A stretch of DNA of 64,000 bases, from the NCBI GenBank assembly GCA_051660685.1, contig JBOFQB010000028.1, positions 29,143-93,142 of the forward strand, written 5' to 3'. Shown here in pieces: positions 36,370-45,814 of the stretch; position 1 is the stretch's first letter, and every line of letters begins with the position of its first letter. Made by a program: the position numbers and the translations under genes. The notes under the pieces are model-generated. The model had not been told where the DNA came from, searched no databases, and saw nothing but the letters and a program-made list of their open reading frames with translations. This DNA comes from JAVBSX01 sp051660685 (GTDB lineage: Bacteria; Planctomycetota; Planctomycetia; Pirellulales; Thermoguttaceae).

Positions 36370-38514
36370 GTGAAATCACTACGACAGACATTTGCATTGG
36401 TTGTAATCGCCCTTGCTGCATACGGTGTTTACACCTTTATTTTTCTAAAAAAACCGGTTGATAATACCATTCCTGACGAATTGGTCCAGGAATTGGCCCA
36501 AGAAGGAATCAGTATTAACAGCACAACGGGAGTTGACGGAAAATCCGCGCTTTTTGACAACCTTCTCGGAGCTCCTCCGATTACCGCCAATTCGGTTCCC
36601 GCCTCTTCTTCCGTTCCAACCGTCATTTCGGGTCTTTCACCCATTTCCTCGCAATCGGTTGCTCCTGCTCCCCCTTTCGCTCAGTCCGTTGAGCTTGAAG
36701 ATGCCCCCCTTTTCAACAAAACGTCAGTTCCATCTCATCTTCCCAATCCGGGCCTATTTCACGATTCGTCCCCTCACATCCAACCGCCCCCTCTTCCGAT
36801 TGATTTTCCCGAAGATTTTCCGTCGGATTTTTCAGGTGATATGCCAAGTGAGTTGCCCCTTCCTCCTCCTGCTGAATCATTGCCCGAATCTGGACCCGAT
36901 TTATCCCGGCAAGGGACAATGCCCCAATCGGTTCAGGAACCTGTTTCAACCTTATCTCAACAACCTGTTGATTCGGACGATGTAGGAACCGGCGTTGCAG
37001 CAACAACGGAAACATTGACCGCAACTGCCGTTTCGTCCGCTCTTGATTCCGCAGACCCCTTTACCAGTCCGTCTTCAGGACCGTCTGAATACAACAATTT
37101 GTCCGACCCTTTTTTTGGCCCGACTGCATCAGAAACATCGCTCAGACCTGCCGACATACCTGCTCAGCATCCTGTCTTTTCTGAAACCGTTCAACAAGCT
37201 GGAAACGGTACAACATCGGTTCCAGCAACGACTGCTTTTGTCCAACCACTTCCTGTTGTTGAAGAAACACAAGCAACATTGCCGACCTCAAAATCTCCCG
37301 TTTCAGATGAATCATCCCTCGTTTCAAAGGAATCGGTTGTGATTCCACTTCCTTCCATTGCTGAACCGACTGAATCGTTTACATCATCCGTCGTTCAACC
37401 TCTTCCTGACAATTGGTCCACAACTTCCGCTTCTTCGTCGGTTCTGTCGAGTCAGACACCCCAAAGGACGACATCAGGAACGCAAACGGCAACAGTCTCA
37501 GAGAATACGCAAGTGTCGAACACGCAATCATTCTCTGATCCCTCTTCAATCAATAGATCGGCTGTGTCCAATCCAACCAATCTGACCCATTTTCCAGATC
37601 AGGTCGGTCAAGCCAATTCGCAACTTCAGACGAACCAGTTGATTCAACCCCCTTCTCTGTCCCAGATAAACCCTGTTGGTCAACCCAATCAATCGAGTTC
37701 TGACAATCAAAACAATTCGTCCGGCTCTATTGTTCCGACCAGTCCTCTTGGTATTTCAGCAATATCGGCCCAACCGGTTCAACAACCTGTTTTAGAACAA
37801 GGTGTCCGGCCTGAATTTATGCAAAGTCTTGCAGAAATTCGTCATATTTTGAACAACGGAGATTATCGGGAAGGACATCGACGTATTACAGAGTTGTATC
37901 ATCAGGAATTATCGCCCGTTGAAAGAAAATACTTGTTGCCCACATTGGATAAATGTGGTTGGGCTGCTTTTTTTTCCCGATCATACTTCCCTCTTAATCC
38001 AGCTTACAAAGTTGGCCCCAACGACACCCTTGAATCAATTGCGGCTTCATTTCAGGTGACGCCGGAATTGATCCGTAAAATCAACGGACTTTCTCCCGAT
38101 ACTACACTTCAGCCGGGTCAGGAACTGAAAATTCCAAGAGGACCGTTTTATGCTTCGATTTCTCTTTCCCAACATGAACTCGTATTGTACAGCGAGGGTC
38201 TCTATGCGTGTCGTTTTCGGATTGGAATTGGCGAACCGGGGATGATTCGGGAAACAATGTACAGAATTGAAGACAAGTTCAAGAATCCGAGATACATTGG
38301 AGAAAATGGAGAAGTGGAATCGGGCGATCCGGCCAATCCTCTTGGAACACGTTGGATTGGTTTGGACGGTCCCCTTGGAATACACGGAACCAACGATACA
38401 CGTTGGATCGGGAACAACCAATCACCTGTTGAGGGATTTTGTCTGGACAACAAAGATGTCGAAGAGATATACGACATGTTGGTTGCCCCCTCAACAATTA
38501 CTATTCGTCGTTAA
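36370..38514 (+). CDS. Membrane-anchored LysM/L,D-transpeptidase (YkuD) protein
   Basis: I chose the GTG at 36370 because AAGGAG lies 8-13 bases upstream; a TTG at 36337 would come before that site. The 714-residue protein has one N-terminal membrane helix, about 420 residues rich in Pro, Ser, Thr and Gln, a LysM domain (YKVGPNDTLESIAASF...LQPGQELKIPRG) and a C-terminal YkuD domain. The domain has HGTNDTRWIGNNQSPVEGFCLDNKD; His and Cys are present, but the usual S-H/G-G-C-I/V-R is changed to EGFCLDN, with no Arg. It should cross-link or modify peptidoglycan in the periplasm. Confidence 0.85.
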   Translation: MKSLRQTFALVVIALAAYGVYTFIFLKKPVDNTIPDELVQELAQEGISINSTTGVDGKSALFDNLLGAPPITANSVPASSSVPTVISGLSPISSQSVAPAPPFAQSVELEDAPLFNKTSVPSHLPNPGLFHDSSPHIQPPPLPIDFPEDFPSDFSGDMPSELPLPPPAESLPESGPDLSRQGTMPQSVQEPVSTLSQQPVDSDDVGTGVAATTETLTATAVSSALDSADPFTSPSSGPSEYNNLSDPFFGPTASETSLRPADIPAQHPVFSETVQQAGNGTTSVPATTAFVQPLPVVEETQATLPTSKSPVSDESSLVSKESVVIPLPSIAEPTESFTSSVVQPLPDNWSTTSASSSVLSSQTPQRTTSGTQTATVSENTQVSNTQSFSDPSSINRSAVSNPTNLTHFPDQVGQANSQLQTNQLIQPPSLSQINPVGQPNQSSSDNQNNSSGSIVPTSPLGISAISAQPVQQPVLEQGVRPEFMQSLAEIRHILNNGDYREGHRRITELYHQELSPVERKYLLPTLDKCGWAAFFSRSYFPLNPAYKVGPNDTLESIAASFQVTPELIRKINGLSPDTTLQPGQELKIPRGPFYASISLSQHELVLYSEGLYACRFRIGIGEPGMIRETMYRIEDKFKNPRYIGENGEVESGDPANPLGTRWIGLDGPLGIHGTNDTRWIGNNQSPVEGFCLDNKDVEEIYDMLVAPSTITIRR

Positions 38515-38927
38515 CCTGTCTCGAACCTGTCTTTGCTCGCTCTCAACGACTGTTTCTGAATTACATTTTGGCACTTCAACTTCTTTATCATCCGATTCTT
38601 TATCATCCCAACTTCTTGATTTTTCCCTTTCTTAATTTTTGCATAATTCTTAACTCTTCGACTGTTCGGCTGTTCAATTTTCAGATTTCATTCAGTTTTA
38701 CACGTCATTTGCCCAAGAACTTGTCTTAAACCGTCCAATTTCCTCTTGTCTTAAAACACCAAAAAAAGTACGATCCGTTCAGAGTTGTTCCCTCTTCTTG
38801 TGTTTTGAGTAACCCTGAAAGAACAATTTTCGCAAAACCCAACATGGTGTCATTCAGCGACGACGAACGGCATGTTGGGTTACAAAGTGAATGATTCGGG
38901 GACCTTTTGATTTAGCAGAACCTTTAC
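38515..38927. other. Pyrimidine-rich intergenic region with perfect inverted repeat
   Basis: The first 250 bases are T/C-rich with short TTTATCATCC repeats (38585-38612) and no gene. AACCCAACATG (38836-38846) and CATGTTGGGTT (38871-38881) form perfect 11-bp arms around a 24-base loop, 47 bases before the next start. This could be a hairpin or an operator. Confidence 0.5.
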
Positions 38928-39644
38928 TTGACAAAAACCGTGCAGAAAAACGATCACTTTTTCGTCCATTTCCTGAGATCGGCTGTTTTGCTCGCCTTTT
39001 TAATCGCAATTCCTTTATTAGCCCTGTTCCTGAAACCGGCAACGGGCTTGGATCAGCATTTTCTCACCTCATTCAAGGAGTCGGTCTCCTCGTTTTTCGG
39101 GAAAACAAAATCTGAACCTTCTGTAGAACGTGAACCGTTACGTCGCCCAACTGTCAACGAACAAATACCGTCGGAAACACAGGGTTCTTTAACGACCGGT
39201 TCTTCAACAACCGATTCTTCGCAAAAAGAGACGTCCTTAGAACCCGAAATCAACATTGAACAGATTTCGGCAAAGAGTGTCCAATCGAACAGAATAACAA
39301 CAACACCCTATCATCGTCAAACACCCCCGACTGTTGCGAACGTGTTCCCCGACCAAACCGAAGTCCCGCCAATTCCCATATCTCCCGACTTTGCCCGATT
39401 GGAAAATTTTTTACGAAACCAATCAGGTGCTGTCTCAACCCGAATCGAACATTGGGGGGCGCAAGGAAAGTTGTATCGTTACTCCTGTTATGTTGCGACC
39501 AACAACTCCGTACATGGTGTTCAAAAACATTTTCAAGCAATCGCGTCTGACCCTATGCAAGCATTGCAACGTGTTGCGCAGGAAATTCAAATCTGGCAAT
39601 CGGCAAATGATGACACGCTCAATCAATGGAATCGACAATTCTGA
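38928..39644 (+). CDS. Single-pass membrane protein, unknown
   Basis: The frame is open for 238 codons from a TTG at 38928; a GTG at 38940 is equally possible, and neither has a clear ribosome site. One N-terminal membrane helix (FLRSAVLLAFLIAIPLLALFL) is followed by a Ser/Thr/Pro-rich linker. The compact C-terminal region of about 85 residues (LENFLRNQSGAVSTRIEHWGAQGKLYRYSCYVATNN) has a domain-like pattern, which supports a real gene. Function is not recognised. Confidence 0.6.
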   Translation: MTKTVQKNDHFFVHFLRSAVLLAFLIAIPLLALFLKPATGLDQHFLTSFKESVSSFFGKTKSEPSVEREPLRRPTVNEQIPSETQGSLTTGSSTTDSSQKETSLEPEINIEQISAKSVQSNRITTTPYHRQTPPTVANVFPDQTEVPPIPISPDFARLENFLRNQSGAVSTRIEHWGAQGKLYRYSCYVATNNSVHGVQKHFQAIASDPMQALQRVAQEIQIWQSANDDTLNQWNRQF

Positions 39645-39926
39645 AATGAGCCAATTCTGGTATGCGTGAATTCTGCAATAAAAAATCTGATGTTTTTTTG
39701 TTGAAACTTCGGAACTTGGAATTGCAAAACACGACCCGTTGCTTGCCAAAATGACGTCTCCTTCTCGTTTGTACCCTTTTCTCCGCTCATAAACGGTATA
39801 GAATGGGGGAAGTGTTCTCACATTTTCCTCGTTTCGTCATTTTCTCCAAACTCGTTTTCTCAGAACTCGTTGCTTTGTGGAACTGTCGAAACAAACATTT
39901 TCTTATTCAGAAAAGGAGCAACAACG

Positions 39927-40517
39927 ATGTCCGTCTTAGTTACAAAACCTGCGCCCGAATTCACAACAGAAGCAGTTATGCCAAATGGAACGTTCCAACA
40001 AGTCTCCCTCAAAGACTTTAAGGACAAGTACGTCCTCCTCTTCTTTTATCCCCTCGATTTCACGTTCGTCTGTCCAACGGAAATCATTGCCTTTTCAGAA
40101 GCGGTCGAGAAATTTGAAAAACTGGGTGTCCAAGTTCTCGGTTGCTCCGTTGACAGTTCCTTTACTCATCTTGCTTGGATTAACACCCCCCGAAAAGAAG
40201 GCGGTTTGGGGGGAATTAAATATCCCTTGTTGTCCGATTTAGACAAGTCAATCGCCGCATCCTACGATGTCCTTCTTCCAGGTGGTGTCGCTCTTCGCGG
40301 TCTCTTCTTGATTGACCAAAAGGGGATCGTTCGACATCAACTCGTCAACGATCTCCCGCTTGGTCGCAGTGTCGATGAAGCAATTCGGCTCGTCCAAGCT
40401 CTTCAATTCGTCGAAAAACACGGCGAAGTTTGTCCCGCCAATTGGCATGAAGGGGATAAAACGATGAAACCTGATCCGAAAGGAAGCAAAGAATTTTTTG
40501 AGTCAACGTACAAATAA
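39927..40517 (+). CDS. 2-Cys peroxiredoxin (AhpC/Prx1 type)
   Basis: The ATG at 39927 follows AAAAGGAG; the open frame upstream is not protein-like. The 196-residue enzyme has the peroxidatic Cys in DFTFVCPTE and the resolving Cys in EVCPANW, with the GGLGGIKYPLLSD and LRGLFLIDQKG motifs of typical 2-Cys peroxiredoxins. It reduces hydrogen peroxide and alkyl hydroperoxides in the cytoplasm. The YF-type C-terminal motif is replaced by EFFESTYK. No ahpF is nearby. Confidence 0.95.
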   Translation: MSVLVTKPAPEFTTEAVMPNGTFQQVSLKDFKDKYVLLFFYPLDFTFVCPTEIIAFSEAVEKFEKLGVQVLGCSVDSSFTHLAWINTPRKEGGLGGIKYPLLSDLDKSIAASYDVLLPGGVALRGLFLIDQKGIVRHQLVNDLPLGRSVDEAIRLVQALQFVEKHGEVCPANWHEGDKTMKPDPKGSKEFFESTYK

Positions 40518-40682
40518 TTGGCACAATAGTCAAAATTTAACTCGAAATCGTCCCGGATCAACAAAAACATCCTCTCTGTCTGTCTTTTCGGTCCAACATG
40601 GTGTATACTAGGGTTCCTATGCTGTTTGCTTTGACAACAGCATACGGTTCAATAGGACAAGCCGACACGACCGTCAAGAGAG

Positions 40683-41723
40683 GTGTATGTGATTTTGTTT
40701 CTCGCCCCGACTATTTCGAGTACCCAGATCAGCAGGATTCAGGACATCTTGCAGGAACATGGTTTTTCTGGACATCCAACAGAATTCGACGAGCAATCGG
40801 TTCTCGTTGTTGTTGACCCAAAGTCCGGTTGTTCTCCTTTGGACCGTTCCATTCAAAATACCTTATCCGATTTGCCCGGCATCCTCAAAATTGCCCCAAT
40901 CGCTACATCTTACCCTCTTGTTAGTCGGCAAATCCGAACGGAACGGTCCTGTATTAAAACCGGATCACTGAGTATTGGAAATGGTCGTTTTGGAATCATT
41001 GCCGGTCCATGTACGGTTGAAACTGAACAACAGGTTCTGGAAACAGCGGTTGCGGTTAAAAAAGCAGGTGCAACCGGTTTGCGAGGAGGAGCATTCAAAC
41101 CGCGAACCAGTCCGTATGCTTTTCAAGGGCTGAAAGAAAAAGGGCTCCAGATTCTCGCAAAAGCGCGTGAAGAAACAGGTCTCACGATTGTAACAGAAGC
41201 TCTCACCCCCGAAGAAGTCCCGCTTGTCTGTGAATATGCCGATGTTATTCAGATTGGAACCCGAAATGCTCAGAATTACCGTCTCTTAGAAGCGGTTGGA
41301 CGAATCCGTAAACCGGTTCTCCTCAAACGGGGTTTCAGTTGTACGCTCGAAGAATTTTTGATGAGCGCAGAATACATTTTGGCGGGCGGAAATCAACAGG
41401 TCATTCTGTGTGAACGGGGAATAAGGACATTTGAAACGTATGCAAGATTCACCTTACCCCTTGCAATTATTCCTGAATTACGGTTCAAAACGCATCTCCC
41501 GGTCGTTGTTGATCCCTCTCATGCAACAGGTCGGGGTGATTTGGTCCCGGCAATGGGGGTTGCAGCAACAGCAGCAGGGGCGGACGGACTTTTGGTTGAA
41601 GTACATCCGAATCCAAAATCGGCCCTTTGTGACGGTCAACAATCGTTGACATTTGGCGAATTCGAAGAAATGGTCCAGCTTTGTCGGGCTGTTATGCCGA
41701 TTGTTCAACGGAAAACGGAATAG
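40683..41723 (+). CDS. aroF: DAHP synthase (type I-beta) with N-terminal regulatory domain
   Basis: The GTG at 40683 follows AAGAGAG. The N-terminal about 90 residues form a ferredoxin-like regulatory domain, as in Thermotoga-type enzymes. The catalytic barrel shows IIAGPCTVET, GLRGGAFKPRTSPYAFQG, IQIGTRNAQNY, PVLLKRGF, CERGIRTFE and DPSHATGRGDLV. It makes 3-deoxy-D-arabino-heptulosonate 7-phosphate, the entry to aromatic amino acids. A TATACT at 40604-40609 may be its -10. The TAG stop is the first triplet of a G-rich repeat array. Confidence 0.94.
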   Translation: MYVILFLAPTISSTQISRIQDILQEHGFSGHPTEFDEQSVLVVVDPKSGCSPLDRSIQNTLSDLPGILKIAPIATSYPLVSRQIRTERSCIKTGSLSIGNGRFGIIAGPCTVETEQQVLETAVAVKKAGATGLRGGAFKPRTSPYAFQGLKEKGLQILAKAREETGLTIVTEALTPEEVPLVCEYADVIQIGTRNAQNYRLLEAVGRIRKPVLLKRGFSCTLEEFLMSAEYILAGGNQQVILCERGIRTFETYARFTLPLAIIPELRFKTHLPVVVDPSHATGRGDLVPAMGVAATAAGADGLLVEVHPNPKSALCDGQQSLTFGEFEEMVQLCRAVMPIVQRKTE

Positions 41724-41760
41724 GGGATAGAGAATGGGGGTTAGGGAATAGGATTGGGGT
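41721..41760. repeat. G-rich array starting at the aroF stop codon
   Basis: Units of the TAGGGGATAG / GAATGGGGG / TTAGGGAATAGG type run from the aroF stop codon. This is the same family as the array at 28373. Confidence 0.75.
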
Positions 41761-41832
41761 TTGACGCTAAGGACCTTAGGAAGGATTGGACGGACGGAAT
41801 GTGGTGTAAAATGAAGAGGGGGGAATTGGAAA

Positions 41833-42480
41833 ATGCTTAAAGTCGAAGGAATTGGCAAAGATTATCTGGTTCGCGGGGAAACGATTACCGTTTTGAACGA
41901 CTGTTCGTTTGCTCTTGAAGAAGGGGAATCACTTGCGGTTCTTGGTCCAAGCGGGTCGGGCAAATCAACGTTATTGAGCATTTTGGGGACATTGGAAACG
42001 CCAAGTCGGGGGACGTTTGAATTGGGCGGTCAGAGTCCGCTTGGAATGAAAGAAGCCGAATTGGCCCGATTTCGTCGGGAGAAAATCGGTTTTATTTTTC
42101 AGGATCACCATTTACTCCCGCAATGTACGGCTCTTGAAAATGTTCTGATTCCTTTTCTCGCCGATTCTTCCATTACCCCGGATCAGGAAAAATATGGACG
42201 GGAAATTCTCGCAAAAGTTGGGCTAGAACATCGTCTGGAACATCGACCGGGCGAATTGTCGGGCGGAGAAAAACAACGGGTTGCGATTGCCCGATCCCTG
42301 ATTCGTCAACCGTTGTTGATTTTGGCGGACGAACCGACCGGGAATCTTGACCGGGCAAACGCCCTTGCCGTTGCCGACATTTTGTGTTCGCTTGTTCAAT
42401 CGAACCTTATTCTCGTTTTGGCAACACATGACCTAGAATTGGCGGGGAAGATGAAATCACATAAGAAATTGGGGTCATAG
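41833..42480 (+). CDS. ABC transporter ATP-binding protein, LolD-like
   Basis: The 215-residue ATPase has Walker A GPSGSGKST, Q-loop FIFQDHHLLPQ, signature LSGGEKQRVAIARSL, Walker B LLILADEPTGNLD and the His loop ATHDLEL. The sequence fits the MacB/LolD/FtsE branch (LGTLETPSRGTFELGG). It would drive a lipoprotein-release or related exporter. Its FtsX-type permease partner is not adjacent, so it must be encoded elsewhere. Position between aroF and an SDR gene gives no functional clue. Confidence 0.9.
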   Translation: MLKVEGIGKDYLVRGETITVLNDCSFALEEGESLAVLGPSGSGKSTLLSILGTLETPSRGTFELGGQSPLGMKEAELARFRREKIGFIFQDHHLLPQCTALENVLIPFLADSSITPDQEKYGREILAKVGLEHRLEHRPGELSGGEKQRVAIARSLIRQPLLILADEPTGNLDRANALAVADILCSLVQSNLILVLATHDLELAGKMKSHKKLGS

Positions 42481-42530
42481 ACAATAACAATAGACCATTT
42501 TTCAACGTATTTTCAACGAAAGGAGTTTTC

Positions 42531-43463
42531 ATGTCCGTTCTACAACTTTTCAATTTGGCAGGTCGAAATGCGCTTGTAACGGGAGGAGCTGTTGGAATTG
42601 GTCGGGCTTATGCCGTTGCTCTTGCACAAGCAGGTGCAAATGTCGCAATCGTTGATGTTGACAACCAAACGGGTCCCAAAACGGCTGCTGAAATTGGTTC
42701 ACTTGGCGTTCAGTCGCTTTTTATCTCTTGTGATGTAACCCAAAAATCACAAGTGCAGCAAATGGTTGCGCAGGTTGTTGAGGAATTCGGCTCACTTGAT
42801 ATTGGCGTGAATAATGCCGGGATTGGTATTTTGGGTGCTGATGAAGAATATGATCAATCGGCTTGGGATAAAGTGATTGGGGTCAATTTGACAGGGATGT
42901 ATCTTTGCGCGCAAGCAGAAGCGCAACAATTGATTCGGCAGAAACGGGGCGGAAAAATCATTAACACAGCGTCCATGTCGGCCCGAATCTGCAATTGCAA
43001 CGCTTCCTATAATGCGTCCAAAGGGGGAACGGTTGAGATGACCCGAATGTTAGCAGCAGAATGGGGACGGTTTAACATCAACGTCAACTGTATCAGTCCC
43101 AGTTACATTCTTTCACCTATGCACGCTTCAACTCCGGTTGCGGTTCGTAAACGGATCAGGGAATTGACCCCGCTCGGTTACGTCCAACGACCTGAAGATT
43201 TGGCAGGTGCTGTTGTTTTTCTCGCGTCAGATGCTTCGAATTATGTGACCGGAGTCGATCTTTTGGTTGACGGGGGACACACCTTAAATGCTTGGTTGAC
43301 GCCGCTTACGCGATCACTCCCCCCGCGTATTTCTCCGCAAGAGGAAATCATCAGTCTGAAACATGATTTGAACGCGTTAGGATTGGCGTATGATAAAGAC
43401 GGAATCAATGAAGAGTTACACCCTGAAATTGCGGACGCTTTTCGAGGTGCATTCGGACTCTAA
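42531..43463 (+). CDS. SDR-family oxidoreductase
   Basis: The 310-residue classical short-chain dehydrogenase has the cofactor motif TGGAVGIG, acidic VDVDN after beta-2 (NAD preference), NNAG, the Ser-Tyr-Lys triad in NTASMSARICNCNASYNASKG, and the C-terminal GVDLLVDGGHTLNAW. About 45 extra C-terminal residues (ISPQEEIISLKHDLNALG...) exceed the usual 250. It likely oxidises a sugar alcohol or polyol, but the substrate is not determinable. AAAGGAG precedes the ATG. Confidence 0.9.
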   Translation: MSVLQLFNLAGRNALVTGGAVGIGRAYAVALAQAGANVAIVDVDNQTGPKTAAEIGSLGVQSLFISCDVTQKSQVQQMVAQVVEEFGSLDIGVNNAGIGILGADEEYDQSAWDKVIGVNLTGMYLCAQAEAQQLIRQKRGGKIINTASMSARICNCNASYNASKGGTVEMTRMLAAEWGRFNINVNCISPSYILSPMHASTPVAVRKRIRELTPLGYVQRPEDLAGAVVFLASDASNYVTGVDLLVDGGHTLNAWLTPLTRSLPPRISPQEEIISLKHDLNALGLAYDKDGINEELHPEIADAFRGAFGL

Positions 43464-43536
43464 CGCAAACGGGGAACCTGATTGGACACATTGGTGTTGA
43501 GCCGCAATCTATTGTTCTGCGGTTCAACGGTCATCT

Positions 43537-45585
43537 CTAACGAGTATGCAGAGAGGTTCCTCTTTCTTCTGGAATGACGACCTTGACTTCCTGATGTCGT
43601 AATTCGGCGACCGAATTCTGATAAATCTCAGGATGATACCGTCGATAAAGCTCGGAAATGTATTCCGTTTCCTTCTTCAAACGACGTTGTTCCTTGATCT
43701 TGTCCCGAATCGACGCTTGAACCTCCATAAAAGGAACATAATGTTGCTCTTCACGTTCTAGGACCCTGATGATGTGAACACCCCAACGATCCTGAACAAT
43801 CGGTCCCATAAGACCGATTGGTTGGGAAAAAACGGCCTGTTCCAATTCCTGTGAAGCGAGCACTCCGCGACCGGTCCAGGGCCAAATTCCGCCGTCTTTT
43901 GCCCTTAAATCATCGGAATACATTGGGGCGATCTGCTCGAACGGAACACCTTCGAGGACGATTTGATTGCCAATCCAGGAAATTTTCTTCCATGCTTCTT
44001 GAACCGGCATCTCGTTGGAAAAGCGGACCGTGATTTGGGACCATCTTGCTCGCGCTTTGCGTTCAAATTCGGCAAGATGTGTCTCGTAATAGGACGACAT
44101 CTCATCATAAGTACATTCACCATCTCCTGCTTCACGAACAGTATGGTTTAACCAATTTTCGGCAAGGACACGTCGGGTAAAGCTCGCTTTTTCCCGATCA
44201 AGCGAACTGCCAATTTCCCGTTCGAGTTTTTCATTCAATTCTATTTTGGTTTTGACACCAAATCTTTTCTGTAAATCGGGCACAATTTTTTCATCAAACA
44301 AATCGCCGAACCGACGTTCCTGCAATTGAATCTCCTCTTTTTTTCGCCCCATTGCAAAATCACAATAGAGCAAGGTCAGTTTAATCTGCTGTTCCAAAAA
44401 CGAAGGGAAAATTTGAGCAACGAGCGCAGCCCGTTGTTGTGCAATCATTTCGTCGGTGATTTTAGCCCGATCTTCGGGGGACATTTTTTCCAATTGGTCC
44501 TGAACAGTATAGTAGGCGATTTTTTTTATTTCGGGCAAAACATCGCAACCGAGCAGGACTTCGGTTCCGACCCGGGCAATTGTTTCTGCGCCCGGACAGG
44601 GGAGAATTTCGACGACCGGAGTTTGAACCTGAAGATGAGGAGCGGGCGAAAAGGGATTGGGTCGTTGTTGTACACCAAAAGAATCAAAAGACGTTGGATT
44701 CGGAACCGATTGGGGTTGACTGTTAGAATAGGCCGGATTCGGGACCGAATAGAGGTCAACGTCGCTTTGTGATTGTTCCGACGAGAGAGGACCGACAGAA
44801 TCCTGACTCGGCAGTGTCGTGTACGGATCGTTAAAAATTGGGGTATTCCAAGAAACAGTATCGAGAGGTCCTGAATGAGGGACCGAAGTCTGTCCCGTCT
44901 TCGATTCAAGAGGTGTGTCTATAAACCCCGCTTGAACAACACCAGAATGTGTCAACGCAACATCAGTCGAAGGAGTTCCAACCGCAATTGCAGCAAAATC
45001 AGGCGATCTGGTCGTTGCAGCGACCATTTCGGTTTCTGTCAACGGATCGGGCATATTCCCAAATGAATAGTCCCTGTTATCCTGACCAAGACCGCTGTCG
45101 TGAACAATACGGTTGTCGTAAACAATACTATTATCCTGACTAACAATCGGTTGGGGAACAGCAGGTACAGAAGGATGAATAGGTTCCTGAATCGGGTTTC
45201 CGACAAAGAATTGCTCTGATTCAACCGACGACTCAGGTTCAAGCAGATGATCGATGCTGTTAAACGGATAAGAGGAGGTGTTTTGTTGAATACTTTCGAT
45301 CCGACAAAAGTCCTGTTCACAATCACTGGATTCGACAGAAAAAGGTATTTCCAATCGGTCAACAGGTTGGGTTTTTGCAAACGGATCGTCCAAGAGGTCC
45401 AATTCCGACAAATCGTGGAATCGTGAATCAACTTCCTCTGTTTTTCCCGCTATTTTCAGGAAAGCGCAGCATTGATCGAGAAGGGACGGACGTAACAGGA
45501 CGACGCCGATAATGCCCAACGAAATGCTTAAAATGGTCCAATACAACTGCTGTTTCACTGTTTCCTCGTCGAAATGAACAGACAT
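43537..45585 (-). CDS. Parvulin-type peptidyl-prolyl isomerase with long N-terminal region
   Basis: The ATG at 45585 gives 682 residues and begins just before the membrane helix (LYWTILSISLGIIGVVLL); a TTG at 45639 is an alternative. After the anchor, about 270 residues are Gln/Pro/Ser-rich and disordered-looking. A SurA/PrsA-like helical chaperone region follows, and then a PpiC domain at about 530-640 (ARWSQITVRFS, DDLRAKDGGIWPWTGRGVL, DRWGVHIIRVL). It probably assists folding of exported proteins at the outer face of the inner membrane. Confidence 0.87.
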   Translation of the reverse strand: MSVHFDEETVKQQLYWTILSISLGIIGVVLLRPSLLDQCCAFLKIAGKTEEVDSRFHDLSELDLLDDPFAKTQPVDRLEIPFSVESSDCEQDFCRIESIQQNTSSYPFNSIDHLLEPESSVESEQFFVGNPIQEPIHPSVPAVPQPIVSQDNSIVYDNRIVHDSGLGQDNRDYSFGNMPDPLTETEMVAATTRSPDFAAIAVGTPSTDVALTHSGVVQAGFIDTPLESKTGQTSVPHSGPLDTVSWNTPIFNDPYTTLPSQDSVGPLSSEQSQSDVDLYSVPNPAYSNSQPQSVPNPTSFDSFGVQQRPNPFSPAPHLQVQTPVVEILPCPGAETIARVGTEVLLGCDVLPEIKKIAYYTVQDQLEKMSPEDRAKITDEMIAQQRAALVAQIFPSFLEQQIKLTLLYCDFAMGRKKEEIQLQERRFGDLFDEKIVPDLQKRFGVKTKIELNEKLEREIGSSLDREKASFTRRVLAENWLNHTVREAGDGECTYDEMSSYYETHLAEFERKARARWSQITVRFSNEMPVQEAWKKISWIGNQIVLEGVPFEQIAPMYSDDLRAKDGGIWPWTGRGVLASQELEQAVFSQPIGLMGPIVQDRWGVHIIRVLEREEQHYVPFMEVQASIRDKIKEQRRLKKETEYISELYRRYHPEIYQNSVAELRHQEVKVVIPEERGTSLHTR

Positions 45586-45814
45586 CCGCGAAAAAAGTGC
45601 GGGAAAACCTTTCCGCGCAGTATACGAAATACAGATCAATCAATGCAAGAGGAAAAATTTTGCCCAACAGACCTCACAACGTTTTTGCCAATGTCTTGAA
45701 AAACCCCCTTTTGAGGGCATTTGTTTTTTAGAGCATTTGGGTTATACTCAGTCCGATCAGGGTTTTGCACACAACAACGATTGAAAATACCTTTATCGAG
45801 AAAGAGACAGAAAA

